From DASZOC01 sp035550975 (lineage in GTDB: Bacteria > Actinomycetota > CADDZG01 > WHSQ01): DNA of 38,433 bases. Below the pieces are notes generated by a model. That model worked only from the letters and a program-made list of their open reading frames with translations. It did no database searches and had not been told where the DNA came from. Location: assembly GCA_035550975.1 (NCBI GenBank), contig DASZOC010000010.1:1-38433 (forward strand), read 5' to 3'. The position numbers and the translations under genes are program-made. This document shows positions 25,824-33,947 of the stretch, in pieces. Position 1 is the first letter of the stretch. Each line of letters opens with the position of its first letter.

Positions 25824-27214
25824 ATGCCCTTCCCTTCTTCCCACGCGTCGGTCGCGATGCCGGCAGCAGGTTGGTCGACGATGCCGGCATCGCCGAGACC
25901 GACACCGCGCGGGCGCGCTCCCACCAGCACCTTGTGCTCCCCGTGCTCTCCCTCGAAGGGGCAACGGCGTTCCGCGACGTGCTGGTCGAACTCGTCGCGG
26001 AACAGCTTGACGTTCGACCGCAGTGCCCAGGACGCCGCGTCACCCAACGGACAGAAGGACCGGCCGTCGATGCCGTCCGCGATGTCGAGCAACAGGTCCA
26101 TGTCTTCGGGACGCCCCTCGCCGTGCTCGATTCGTTCGAGCACCTTCACGGCCCACCACGTCCCTTCGCGGCAGGGCGTGCACTTGCCGCAGCTCTCGTG
26201 CTCGAAGAACTCGGTCGTGACTAACGCGTTTCGCACCATGCACGTGGACTCGTCCATGAAGACGATGGCACCCGACCCGAGCATCGTCCCCGCGTCCTTC
26301 AGGGATTCGAAGTCACACGCGACGTCGGTCGAGGTCAGCAGCGGCGCGCTCGCGCCACCGGGGATGATCGCCTTCAGCTGCGCGCCTTGCCGCATGCCCC
26401 CGGCCAGCTCGAGGATGTCGGCGAGGGTCGTGCCGTAGACGACTTCGTAGTTGCCGGGCTCGTTCACGTGGCCGGAGACGGAGAAGACCTTGGTACCGGG
26501 AGACTTCTCGGTGCCCATCTTCTTGTGCCACTCGGCGCCGTTCGTGACGATCGACGGTAGTGACGACAGCGTCTCGGTGTTGTTGATCACGGTCGGCTGC
26601 CCGTAGAGACCTTTGATCGCGGGGAATGGGGGCCGCAGGCGGGGCTGCCCGCGAAAGCCCTCCAGCGAGTCGAGGAGCGCCGACTCCTCGCCGCAGATGT
26701 AGGCACCGGCACCCCGGTGCAGGACGATGTCGAGGTCGAAGGAAGAGCCGAAGATGCCCTTGCCCAGGAACCCCTTGCCGTACGCGTCCGCGATCGCTTG
26801 GTCCATCCGTCGCGAGCCGAGCGCGAACTCGCCGCGGCAATAGATGAACGCTTTCTCGGCCTGGTTGGCCCACGCCGCGATGATGATGCCCTCGATCAGC
26901 TGGTGCGGGTCGCGCTCGGCGAGCTCGCGGTCCTTGAACGTCCCGGGCTCGCCTTCGTCGTGGTTGACGACGACGTATTTCGGAAGGACGTCCTTGGGGA
27001 CGAACCCCCATTTGACGCCGGTGGGGAACCCGGCACCGCCCTTGCCGCGGAGACCGGATGCCTTCACGAGCTCGATCACCTCGTCGGGCGTCATGGACGT
27101 GACTGCGGTACGTGCCGCCTCGTAGGCGCCGTCGTCCAGCGCGCGCTGCATCGTCCACGAGTCCTGTCCGAACTCGCGCAAGCGGCGCGTAGTCACCCTT
27201 GTCTCCTCACGCAT
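25820..27214 (-). CDS. nuoF: NADH-quinone oxidoreductase subunit F, FMN/NADH-binding (14-subunit complex)
   Basis: 464 aa from the ATG at 27214. It oxidises NADH through FMN and cluster N3. GLRGKGGAGFPTGVKW (54-69) is the NADH/FMN loop, and GAGAYICGEESALLDSLEG (168-186) is the second nucleotide motif. The N3 cluster ligands are C342, C345, C348 and C388 (ESCGKCTPCREG). An alternative GTG at 27196 has a better ribosome site (GAGGAG six bases upstream) and would not overlap nuoE. It would shorten the protein by six residues. Confidence 0.94.
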   Translation of the reverse strand: MREETRVTTRRLREFGQDSWTMQRALDDGAYEAARTAVTSMTPDEVIELVKASGLRGKGGAGFPTGVKWGFVPKDVLPKYVVVNHDEGEPGTFKDRELAERDPHQLIEGIIIAAWANQAEKAFIYCRGEFALGSRRMDQAIADAYGKGFLGKGIFGSSFDLDIVLHRGAGAYICGEESALLDSLEGFRGQPRLRPPFPAIKGLYGQPTVINNTETLSSLPSIVTNGAEWHKKMGTEKSPGTKVFSVSGHVNEPGNYEVVYGTTLADILELAGGMRQGAQLKAIIPGGASAPLLTSTDVACDFESLKDAGTMLGSGAIVFMDESTCMVRNALVTTEFFEHESCGKCTPCREGTWWAVKVLERIEHGEGRPEDMDLLLDIADGIDGRSFCPLGDAASWALRSNVKLFRDEFDQHVAERRCPFEGEHGEHKVLVGARPRGVGLGDAGIVDQPAAGIATDAWEEGKGM

Positions 27215-27869
27215 CGGAATCTCCGAGCACGGGGGGGCGGAAACCTGGGCTCGCATCGGGCGGCGGGACCTCGCCGCCGATCGTGCGGCCGGACCTGCGA
27301 TCGGCCGGCGACGTCCGTACGCCTGCCAGCGCCGTCTCGCGCGCGATCTCCTTCGCGGTCTTGACGGGTTCGCCACGGACGCTGCGGATCTCCTCACCGT
27401 CGGCGAGCCGCGCGATCAGCGCCCGTACGTCATCGGGGGCCGCGCGGTAGAAGTCTTCGTAGTTGATCTGCATGCTCGGCGCGCCGTCACAGGTGCCGAG
27501 ACATTCGGCTGCTTCGAGCGAGAACCTCCCGTCGGCCGTGGTCTCGCCTGCGTGGATGCCGAGGGCCTCTTCGGCCGCCTCGATCACGCGGCGTGCGCCG
27601 AGGTGGGTACACGAGATGTTGCGGCAGATCGAGATGAGGTACTCGCCCTGCGGCCTCTTCTTGAGCATCGTGTAGAAGCTCGCCGACGCCAGTACCTGTG
27701 CGGGTGTGAGGTCGAGGATCTCCGCCACCTCGCGCATCCCGTCCTCGCTGACGTAGCCCTCGACCGACTGCACGAGGAACAGCAGCGGCAACGTCGCGGA
27801 GCGGGAGTTCGGATACTTCGCGACGATCGCTTCGGCCTCGGCGCGGACCTCGGGCGAGAAAACGCTCAC
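27207..27869 (-). CDS. nuoE: NADH-quinone oxidoreductase subunit E (14-subunit complex)
   Basis: 220 aa. A thioredoxin-like fold holds the 2Fe-2S cluster N1a with ligands C82 and C87 (CRNISC) and C123 and C127 (CLGTC). The helical N-terminus (KYPNSRSATLPLLFLVQ) is typical. A tail of about 50 residues rich in Pro, Arg and Gly follows the core. The GTG start overlaps the nuoD TGA. Confidence 0.93.
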   Translation of the reverse strand: MSVFSPEVRAEAEAIVAKYPNSRSATLPLLFLVQSVEGYVSEDGMREVAEILDLTPAQVLASASFYTMLKKRPQGEYLISICRNISCTHLGARRVIEAAEEALGIHAGETTADGRFSLEAAECLGTCDGAPSMQINYEDFYRAAPDDVRALIARLADGEEIRSVRGEPVKTAKEIARETALAGVRTSPADRRSGRTIGGEVPPPDASPGFRPPVLGDSDA

Positions 27870-29137
27870 CGGTCTACTCCGCCCATAATGGGGTCGATCG
27901 AAGCAATCGATGCGACCAGGTCGGCCAACAGGCCACCCTCGACCATCGGCGCGAGCGTCTGGAGGTTCACGAAGCTCGGGTCGCGGACGTGGCAGCGATA
28001 AGGAGACGTGCCGCCGTCGGAGAGGACGTAGCAGCCGAGCTCGCCGCGGGGGGACTCGACGAACGCGTAGGTCTCGCCGGCAGGCACCTTGTAGCCCTGC
28101 GTCGTGATCTTGAAGTGGTGGATCACCGCCTCCATCGACCGGTTGAGGTCCTCACGAGGCGGCGGCATGATCTTCGGGTCCATGTTTTTGAAGTCGCCAC
28201 TGGGCATGTTGCCGGCGAGCTGCTCGATGATCTTCACCGACTCGCGCATCTCCGCGACCCGGACGCGATAGCGCGCGTAGACGTCGCCTTCGGTGGCGAT
28301 CGGCACGTCGAACGAAACGTCGGCGTACGCCTCGTACGGCGCGTCGCGCCGGAGGTCCCAGTCGATCCCGGAGGCACGTGCGATCGGCCCGCTGGCACAC
28401 ATCGCGCGCGCTTGATCCGAGCTGAGGACGCCGATCCCCCTCGTCCGCTCGAGGAAGACGGGATTCATCGTCAGGAGGTTCTCGTAGTCGTCGATGCGCT
28501 TCGGCATCTGCGACGTGATGTTGCGAACGGCTCGCTCCCATCCCTGCGGCAGGTCTTCCCACACGCCCCCCGGGATGAAATAGCCATGGTTCATGCGAAG
28601 CCCGGTGACCATCTCGTAGAAGTCGAGGAGCAGCTCGCGCTCGCGGAATCCGTAGAACATCGCCGACATCGCACCCATGTCGAGCCCCTGCGTCCCCCAC
28701 CAGACCAGGTGCGAGGACAGGCGATACATCTCGGCCATCATCGTCCGGATGTACTTCGCTCGCGGCGGCACCTCGATCCCTAGGAGGCCCTCCACCGCCA
28801 GCGAATACACCTGCTCGTTGAACAGGCATGCCAGGTAATCCATACGAGTGACGATCGTCACCGCGCCGCGCCAGTTCTGGTCCTCGCACTCCTTCTCCAT
28901 CCCGGTGTGGAGGTAGCCGATCACCGGCAGGCACCTGACGACGGTCTCGCCGTCGAGCTCGAGCATCAGACGCAACACACCGTGCGTCGACGGATGCACC
29001 GGACCCATGTTGATGACCATCCGGTCGTCGCGGGGATCGTAGGACTCGACGAAGGCTCCATGACCGCGCGCCTCGACCTCGCGCGCCAGCTTGTCGACCG
29101 TGTTGATCTCGCGAGTCTCCATGTCGTGCGAGCTCAT
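27866..29137 (-). CDS. nuoD: NADH-quinone oxidoreductase subunit D, 49-kDa (14-subunit complex)
   Basis: 423 aa. The quinone-pocket histidines are H48 and H52 (GPVHPSTHG). The position of the usual catalytic tyrosine (Tyr87 in Thermus) is W89 in EDQNWRGAV, read directly as codon TGG. The operon 1 NuoD keeps Tyr. I believe Trp at this site occurs in other actinobacterial NuoD proteins, so it may be a lineage trait. The ATG at 29137 overlaps the nuoC TGA (ATGA); longer readings cross nuoC. Confidence 0.94.
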   Translation of the reverse strand: MSSHDMETREINTVDKLAREVEARGHGAFVESYDPRDDRMVINMGPVHPSTHGVLRLMLELDGETVVRCLPVIGYLHTGMEKECEDQNWRGAVTIVTRMDYLACLFNEQVYSLAVEGLLGIEVPPRAKYIRTMMAEMYRLSSHLVWWGTQGLDMGAMSAMFYGFRERELLLDFYEMVTGLRMNHGYFIPGGVWEDLPQGWERAVRNITSQMPKRIDDYENLLTMNPVFLERTRGIGVLSSDQARAMCASGPIARASGIDWDLRRDAPYEAYADVSFDVPIATEGDVYARYRVRVAEMRESVKIIEQLAGNMPSGDFKNMDPKIMPPPREDLNRSMEAVIHHFKITTQGYKVPAGETYAFVESPRGELGCYVLSDGGTSPYRCHVRDPSFVNLQTLAPMVEGGLLADLVASIASIDPIMGGVDR

Positions 29138-29628
29138 GGCTGGTCCCCCTCCACGACCGCCTGCCCGAGGCGATCTAGCCGGATCGCGGCCTCGTCGTTG
29201 CGCGGCGACTGACCCGGTGCATCGATCTGGATGAGCGGCTGCGGCACGAAGTCGATCGGGACCTTGCCGACGCCGTAGTCCTTGCGCAACGGGTGGCCCT
29301 CCCAGTCCTCCGGCAGCATGATCCGGATCAGGTTCGGGTGCCCGTCGAACACGATCCCCATGAGGTCGTAGACCTCGCGCTCGAAGAAGTTCGCGCCGGG
29401 CCAGATCGGTGTGACGGATGCAACCGTCGGAGGCTCTCCCTCTGCGGTCACATGAAGCGTCATCCGCTCTTTCGTCTCGTGGTTCACGAGCTGCACGACC
29501 ACCTCGAACCGAGGGTCCGACTCGATCAGACGGAGACGGTCGATCGCCGTCAGGTCGACCAGCTGCCAGTTGCCGTCGTGCAGCTCGCGCGCGCGGTCGT
29601 GCCACTCGCGCCCCGAGACGAGCTCCAT
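29134..29628 (-). CDS. nuoC: NADH-quinone oxidoreductase subunit C, 30-kDa (14-subunit complex)
   Basis: 164 aa, short but complete. The signature REVYDLMGIVFDGHPNLIRI is followed by the full family ending EGHPLRKDYGVG. The ATG directly abuts the TAG of nuoB. It packs on NuoD in the peripheral arm and carries no cofactor. Confidence 0.93.
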   Translation of the reverse strand: MELVSGREWHDRARELHDGNWQLVDLTAIDRLRLIESDPRFEVVVQLVNHETKERMTLHVTAEGEPPTVASVTPIWPGANFFEREVYDLMGIVFDGHPNLIRIMLPEDWEGHPLRKDYGVGKVPIDFVPQPLIQIDAPGQSPRNDEAAIRLDRLGQAVVEGDQP

Positions 29629-30111
29629 CTACGCGGTGACCCGTCCCGCGGCGTACTCACCGCGTTTGATCTGCTCGTGCAACAGCATGATCCCGTCGAT
29701 CAACATCTCCGGCCGCGGCGGGCACCCTGGGACGTAGATGTCGACCGGCACGATCTGGTCGACACCTTGAACGAGCGCGTAGTTGTTGAAGACTCCGCCC
29801 GTCGAGGCACACGCTCCCATCGAGATGACCCACTTCGGTTCGGTCATCTGGTCGTAGATCGTTCGGAGGATCGGCGCCATCTTCTGCGACACGCGTCCGG
29901 CAACGATCATCAGATCCGCCTGGCGCGGTGACGCGCGGAAGGCTTCCATGCCGAAGCGCGCGAGGTCGTGGCGCGGCATGGTCGTCGCCATCATCTCGAT
30001 CGCGCAGCACGCAAGGCCGAACGTGACCGGCCACAGCGACGACTTACGCGCCCAGTTGACCAGCTTGTCGAGCCGCGCGGTGAGGAAGTTCGCGCCGATC
30101 GCATCGCTCAC
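29629..30111 (-). CDS. nuoB: NADH-quinone oxidoreductase subunit B with cluster N2 (14-subunit complex)
   Basis: 160 aa. The N2 cluster ligands are C35 and C36 (LACCAIEM), C101 (MGACASTGG) and C130 (VPGCPPRPE). It lacks the C-terminal extension of the operon 1 copy. The GTG start overlaps the nuoA TGA (GTGA); an upstream reading would run through nuoA. Confidence 0.94.
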   Translation of the reverse strand: MSDAIGANFLTARLDKLVNWARKSSLWPVTFGLACCAIEMMATTMPRHDLARFGMEAFRASPRQADLMIVAGRVSQKMAPILRTIYDQMTEPKWVISMGACASTGGVFNNYALVQGVDQIVPVDIYVPGCPPRPEMLIDGIMLLHEQIKRGEYAAGRVTA

Positions 30112-30476
30112 TCCGCCCACTCGAGGCCACCTCGCTTCCAGACGTAGATGTACGCGCCGACGAGCAGCGCGACGAAGACGCCCATCTCGATCAGCCCGAA
30201 CAGCGCGAGCTCTTTGAACGCGACCGCCCACGGGTAGAGGAAGACCGTTTCGATGTCGAAGATGATGAACAGCATCGCGATCAGATAGAACTTGACCGGG
30301 AAACGCTCGTCGCCTTCGGTCCCCTCCTCGGGAACGATCCCGCACTCGTACGGGTCGAGCTTCGCCGGCGTCCATTTGCGCGGCGACAGCTTCGACGCGA
30401 CGAACATCGACACCACCGCGAAGCCGGTCGACAAGATCACCAGGAACAGGATGGGGAGGTATGCGGGGAGCGTCAT
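30108..30476 (-). CDS. nuoA: NADH-quinone oxidoreductase subunit A (14-subunit complex)
   Basis: 122 aa, three membrane helices. The conserved loop YECGIVPEEG has the Cys that is Ser in the operon 1 NuoA. FDIETVFLYPWAVAF is the standard helix 2 motif. Its ATG overlaps the TGA of the upstream geranylgeranyl reductase gene (ATGA), so nuoA-N is translationally coupled to that gene. Confidence 0.94.
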   Translation of the reverse strand: MTLPAYLPILFLVILSTGFAVVSMFVASKLSPRKWTPAKLDPYECGIVPEEGTEGDERFPVKFYLIAMLFIIFDIETVFLYPWAVAFKELALFGLIEMGVFVALLVGAYIYVWKRGGLEWAE

Positions 30477-31726
30477 GAACGCGACCCCTTCGACGGCTTC
30501 ATCTCCGCAACCTTCTTCAGTGCGCGCAGACCGAACTGCTGCACGCCCGAGACCTTGTCGTCTTCGAGGTTCGCCATGAACGTCAGCGCGAAGCTCATGG
30601 TCTTCTTCGAGCGCATGCCCATCGAGACCAGGCGCTCCATCAGCTCGGGGTGACCGATCAGCTTCACGAAGCGACGTCCCAACCGGTAATACGGACCGTA
30701 GGTGTATTCGAGCTCGGCGGTGTAGGACGCGAGCGAATCCGGCCCCCCGTTGCGCAGAGCCTCGTCGATGTGGCGTCCGGCGATCGCCCCCGTCTCGTAG
30801 CCGTACGCGATGCCCTCACCATTGCACGGGTTGATCATCCCGGCGGCATCACCGACGAGGACGAAACCAGGCCCGTGCGGAGGCCAGACGCTCTGGCCCA
30901 TGAACAGGCGCCCACCGCGCGGTTTGCTGCACACGGTGTCGTAGTTGATCCCCCACTCGGACGGCAGCTGCGTGACGAAGTTGCGTTGCAGGTCGTTCAG
31001 GTTGACGTGCTCCCAACCGCCGTATGTCGTCAGCAGCCCGACGCCGACGTTGACCGTCCCGTCGCCGACCGGGAACACCCACCCGTAGCCGGGGAGGTTG
31101 TCGGGCCCCGACTTCACTTCGAGGTACGCGTCGAACCAGCCGGTGTGCGCCATGACCGGCGATTCGAAGTACTGCCGTATCGCCCAGCCCATCGGGTAAG
31201 CGGTGTTCCGGCTACGGCCGAGCGCGCCGGCGAACTTCGTCGCCGCGCCTTCCGCACACGCCACGTACCGCGCGGTTACGCGTTCGTCCTGACCGTCGCG
31301 CTTCGCCACGACGCCGCGCACGACGCCCTCTTCGAAGATCGGCGCCACCACCTGTGTGTTCTCTAGGACCTTCGCGCCCGCGGCCTCGGCGTTGTCGAGA
31401 ACGAGCTTGTCGAGGTCCTTGCGCGGCTTGACGAGGCCGTAGTTGCACCAGCCTTCGAGGTCGGGCCACGGGAGCTCCATCGTCCGACCCGCCGCGTGGA
31501 TGCGCAGGCCGCGGACGGACTCCCACGCGTGCAGCTCGGTTCCTAGTCCCATTACTTCGAGCTGCTTGACCGCGCGCGGGGTCAGGCCGTCGCCACAGGT
31601 CTTCTCGCGGGGGAACGACTTCTTCTCGCATACGAGGACGGAGTGGCCGCGGGCGGCGAGATAGTGAGCGGTCGCCGCACCGGAGGGCCCCCCACCGACG
31701 ATCACTACGTCGAACTCGGTGGTCAT
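30473..31726 (-). CDS. Geranylgeranyl reductase family FAD oxidoreductase, MenJ-like menaquinone reductase
   Basis: 417 aa. An N-terminal Rossmann FAD motif VGGGPSG (10-16) is followed by the family hallmark KTCGDGLTPRAVKQL (from about 42). The FAD-contacting GDAAGMINPCNGEGIAYG lies near 270-290. This family reduces isoprenoid double bonds. In mycobacteria the close relative MenJ saturates one unit of the menaquinone side chain, and coupling to a quinone-reducing complex I fits that role (inference). Archaeal-type lipid or chlorophyll substrates are unlikely here. ATG 31726 has GGGAGG 8 bases upstream. It is the first gene of the 15-gene operon behind the Rex site. Confidence 0.85.
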   Translation of the reverse strand: MTTEFDVVIVGGGPSGAATAHYLAARGHSVLVCEKKSFPREKTCGDGLTPRAVKQLEVMGLGTELHAWESVRGLRIHAAGRTMELPWPDLEGWCNYGLVKPRKDLDKLVLDNAEAAGAKVLENTQVVAPIFEEGVVRGVVAKRDGQDERVTARYVACAEGAATKFAGALGRSRNTAYPMGWAIRQYFESPVMAHTGWFDAYLEVKSGPDNLPGYGWVFPVGDGTVNVGVGLLTTYGGWEHVNLNDLQRNFVTQLPSEWGINYDTVCSKPRGGRLFMGQSVWPPHGPGFVLVGDAAGMINPCNGEGIAYGYETGAIAGRHIDEALRNGGPDSLASYTAELEYTYGPYYRLGRRFVKLIGHPELMERLVSMGMRSKKTMSFALTFMANLEDDKVSGVQQFGLRALKKVAEMKPSKGSRS

Positions 31727-31765
31727 CGGTGCGTCCTCCCTGGCGAGCCGTCGAGGGTGTTGGGA

Positions 31766-31789
31766 ACCTTGTGAAAACGTTCACAAGGT
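31766..31789. promoter_or_regulatory. Perfect Rex (redox-sensing repressor) operator
   Basis: TTGTGAA-AACG-TTCACAA (31769-31786) is an exact match to the Rex palindrome TTGTGAA-N4-TTCACAA. The symmetry extends to 10 bp per arm (ACCTTGTGAA, loop AACG, TTCACAAGGT). It lies about 40 bases before the ATG of the MenJ-like gene and downstream of a possible TAGACT -10. Rex leaves DNA when NADH is high; in Streptomyces it controls nuo and cyd genes. It therefore probably represses this 14-subunit operon under high NAD+. Confidence 0.85.
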
Positions 31790-31834
31790 CCTGAACGAGT
31801 CTACTCCTCGGGCGCCGGGGCCGTGCCTCGAGTG

Positions 31835-32863
31835 CTACTCGACCGTCACGGTGCCCGTCATCGTCGGATGGACGTCGCAGCGGAAGAAATACTCGCCGGG
31901 CTCGAGTCCCGGGATCTCGTAGTCGGTCTCGCTACCGCCGTCGATCGTGCGGCCGACGAATAGGTCCTCGGTCGCGCTGTCGTCGGTGTAGATCGCGACG
32001 TTGTGCGGTGCCGAGTCTTCGTTGACGAAGTGCAGCGTCGTCTCTTCGTTGGCGGGCAGCACCAGCTCGTTGCGCTCGAACGCGACGTTCGCGGCGGTCA
32101 AGCTCAGCACCCCCTCCTGTTCCGTCGTTTCCTCACCGTGACCGCCTTCTTCGGCCGGCGCGGAGGGGTTCTGCGCCAGCACGAACGCGATCGCGAGGAT
32201 CGGGATGAGCAGGTAGAGCAACGCCAGCCCCGGTGAGCGTTTCGGCTCGAGCGTCTCCGACGCGGCTACTGCGGGCACGCCCGTACCGACGAGCTCGTCG
32301 ATCAGCTTGCGCCGCGCGTACATGTCTTGCTGGCCCTGGAACTGCGCATCGGTGGTCGCCTCGTCCTCCGGTCGCAGGCGCGTCCCGGTGGTCGTGCCGT
32401 GCAACACGCCCGACGGCTTCTGGGTCGGAGGCGCCTCGGCGGCGGCGGCCGGCGCGGCCGTAGCGGCCGGTGCAACCGAGGCCGTGGCAGCCGCGGGGAC
32501 CGACTCTGGTGGTGGTGCCGTTTGCTCCTGGGGGACCTGCGGCGCTTGCTCGTCGGCGGTGGCGGCAGGTGTCTCCTCCGCCACCGGCGCGGCCGCGGGT
32601 GTGTCCTGCGCCGCCTCTTCGACCTCGGGTTCGGCTTCTTCGGCTTCCGCGGGCTCGGTTTCTTCGTCAGCCCCGCCTCCGGCGTCGCCACCCTCGAGGT
32701 GCGGTTGGGCGCCCGGCCACCACTTGGGCTCCTTAGGGTGCGGCGATCCGGCCTCGGCGCGCGCCCGCGCGGCCTTGGCGCGTCCCTCGGCGACCGGGGC
32801 CGACGATCCCTTCGCCTGCTCTTCGGCGAGCACCTCTGCGTAGATCTCTTCCGGATCGGCCAC
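31835..32863 (-). CDS. Membrane-anchored cupredoxin with cytoplasmic DPEE module
   Basis: 342 aa in four parts. Residues 3-39 are a two-helix-like module starting DPEEIYAEVLAEEQ, shared with the NuoI tail of operon 1. Residues 40 to about 175 are an Ala/Pro/Glu-rich linker. One membrane helix (211-230, LLYLLIPILAIAFVLAQ) follows a KRS basic flank, so the N-terminus is cytoplasmic. A blue-copper domain lies outside, with ligands H287 (SAPHNVAIY), C329, H332 and M335 (CDVHPTM). It may carry electrons to an oxidase or act as a subunit of one. The start is GTG 32863 with AGGAG nearby. A second copy of the cupredoxin domain lies at 38110-38433. Confidence 0.85.
   Translation of the reverse strand: MADPEEIYAEVLAEEQAKGSSAPVAEGRAKAARARAEAGSPHPKEPKWWPGAQPHLEGGDAGGGADEETEPAEAEEAEPEVEEAAQDTPAAAPVAEETPAATADEQAPQVPQEQTAPPPESVPAAATASVAPAATAAPAAAAEAPPTQKPSGVLHGTTTGTRLRPEDEATTDAQFQGQQDMYARRKLIDELVGTGVPAVAASETLEPKRSPGLALLYLLIPILAIAFVLAQNPSAPAEEGGHGEETTEQEGVLSLTAANVAFERNELVLPANEETTLHFVNEDSAPHNVAIYTDDSATEDLFVGRTIDGGSETDYEIPGLEPGEYFFRCDVHPTMTGTVTVE
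32747..32857 (-). other. Shared DPEE(V/I)Y...AKGSS...VAE module, cupredoxin copy
   Basis: It encodes residues 3-39 of the cupredoxin (DPEEIYAEVL, then AKGSSAPVAEGRAKAARARAEAG). The same pattern appears at NuoI residues 384-420 in operon 1. Both copies are predicted to lie in the cytoplasm and both are joined to their main domain by a low-complexity tether. Confidence 0.7.
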
Positions 32864-32933
32864 GTCTTCTCCTGATCGCGTCGTGGGGCAGCGGCGGTAA
32901 ATCTACCCGTCTCGCGGCGCGGGTCCTCGCTAT

Positions 32934-33941
32934 CTAGCGAACGCGCACGACCGCGGCATCTATCAGCTCCCGGAGCGCCTCCTGCGCGTCGGGCGCGATA
33001 TCCAGCGGTTCGAGCGCCGCAGCTGCCTGGGCCGCGAGATCCGCCGTCAACGCCTCGGTTTCCGCGCGCGCGCCGGAGCTCTCGACCAGCGCGCGCAGCG
33101 AGTCGACCTCGGCAAGGGTGAGGTCCGGGCCGCGTCCCCACGAGCGGACGAACCACTCTCGCTCGTCTCCTCGAAGGCGGGCGACGGTCAGCGCGTAAGG
33201 GAGGTGGCGCTTGCCCTCGCGGATATCGGAGTCGGCGGGCTTTCCGGTCGTTGCGGGATCTCCGAACAGGCCCAGCAGGTCGTCGCGGAGCTGGAACGCC
33301 TCGCCCAGCGGCCGGCCCGCTCTCCGTAGGCCGTCCACCAGGACGGCCGGCGCACCGGCCAGCCGCGCCCCGATCAGCAACGGGTGCTCGATCGAATACG
33401 AGCCTGATTTGAGCCGCGCGATGAGACGCGCGTGGTCTTGATCGATGTCCCGGCCGGTCGCGATGACGTCTAGATGTTGCCCCGCGATGACCTCCTCGCG
33501 CATCATCGTGAAGTCCTCGAACGCGCTGGCGAGAACCTCGGGTGGGAAAGCTGCGCTCCAGAACGCGGCGTCGGCGAGCACGAGGGCGAGATCCCCAACC
33601 AGCAGCGCCTGCGACACACCGAGCCGCGCGACGGTCGAGTCCTGTCCCCTACGCTGCGGCGCCGCGTCCATGATGTCGTCGTGCACGATCGCGAACGTGT
33701 GCAAGAGCTCGAACGACGAGGCGAGTCGCACGATGTCGTCTCCGTGCGCTCCGCCGGCGGCCCGGCAGCCCCAGTAACAGAAGGCGGGGCGCAACCTCTT
33801 CCCGCCGGCCGCGACGACCCGGCGGATCTCGGCGATCAGGTCCGACGCTTCCGGCAAGCGGCGCCCGCGCTCGGTGAGGAAGCTCTCGATCGTCGCGTCG
33901 AACTCACGCCGCAGCCATTCGAGATCGGGTCTGACGGCCAC
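32934..33941 (-). CDS. Trans-isoprenyl (polyprenyl) diphosphate synthase
   Basis: 335 aa. It condenses isopentenyl diphosphate with an allylic diphosphate. The first Asp-rich motif is DDIMD (88-92), and the second begins D220-D221 (LRDDLLGLFGD). GGKRLRP (46-52) binds isopentenyl diphosphate. The residue five before the first motif is F83; an aromatic there often limits product length to about C15-C20, so geranylgeranyl diphosphate is a reasonable guess. It may feed the menaquinone side chain or other isoprenoids. The start is GTG 33941, preceded by a TAGGGT -10 at 7 bases (leaderless). Longer readings cross the divergent lipoprotein gene. Confidence 0.88.
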   Translation of the reverse strand: MAVRPDLEWLRREFDATIESFLTERGRRLPEASDLIAEIRRVVAAGGKRLRPAFCYWGCRAAGGAHGDDIVRLASSFELLHTFAIVHDDIMDAAPQRRGQDSTVARLGVSQALLVGDLALVLADAAFWSAAFPPEVLASAFEDFTMMREEVIAGQHLDVIATGRDIDQDHARLIARLKSGSYSIEHPLLIGARLAGAPAVLVDGLRRAGRPLGEAFQLRDDLLGLFGDPATTGKPADSDIREGKRHLPYALTVARLRGDEREWFVRSWGRGPDLTLAEVDSLRALVESSGARAETEALTADLAAQAAAALEPLDIAPDAQEALRELIDAAVVRVR

Positions 33942-33947
33942 GTCATC

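Noticed and set aside
24630..26438. A 600-codon plus-strand frame opposite nuoG and nuoF
   Set aside because: No recognisable motif and full overlap with two well-supported genes with intact cofactor motifs.
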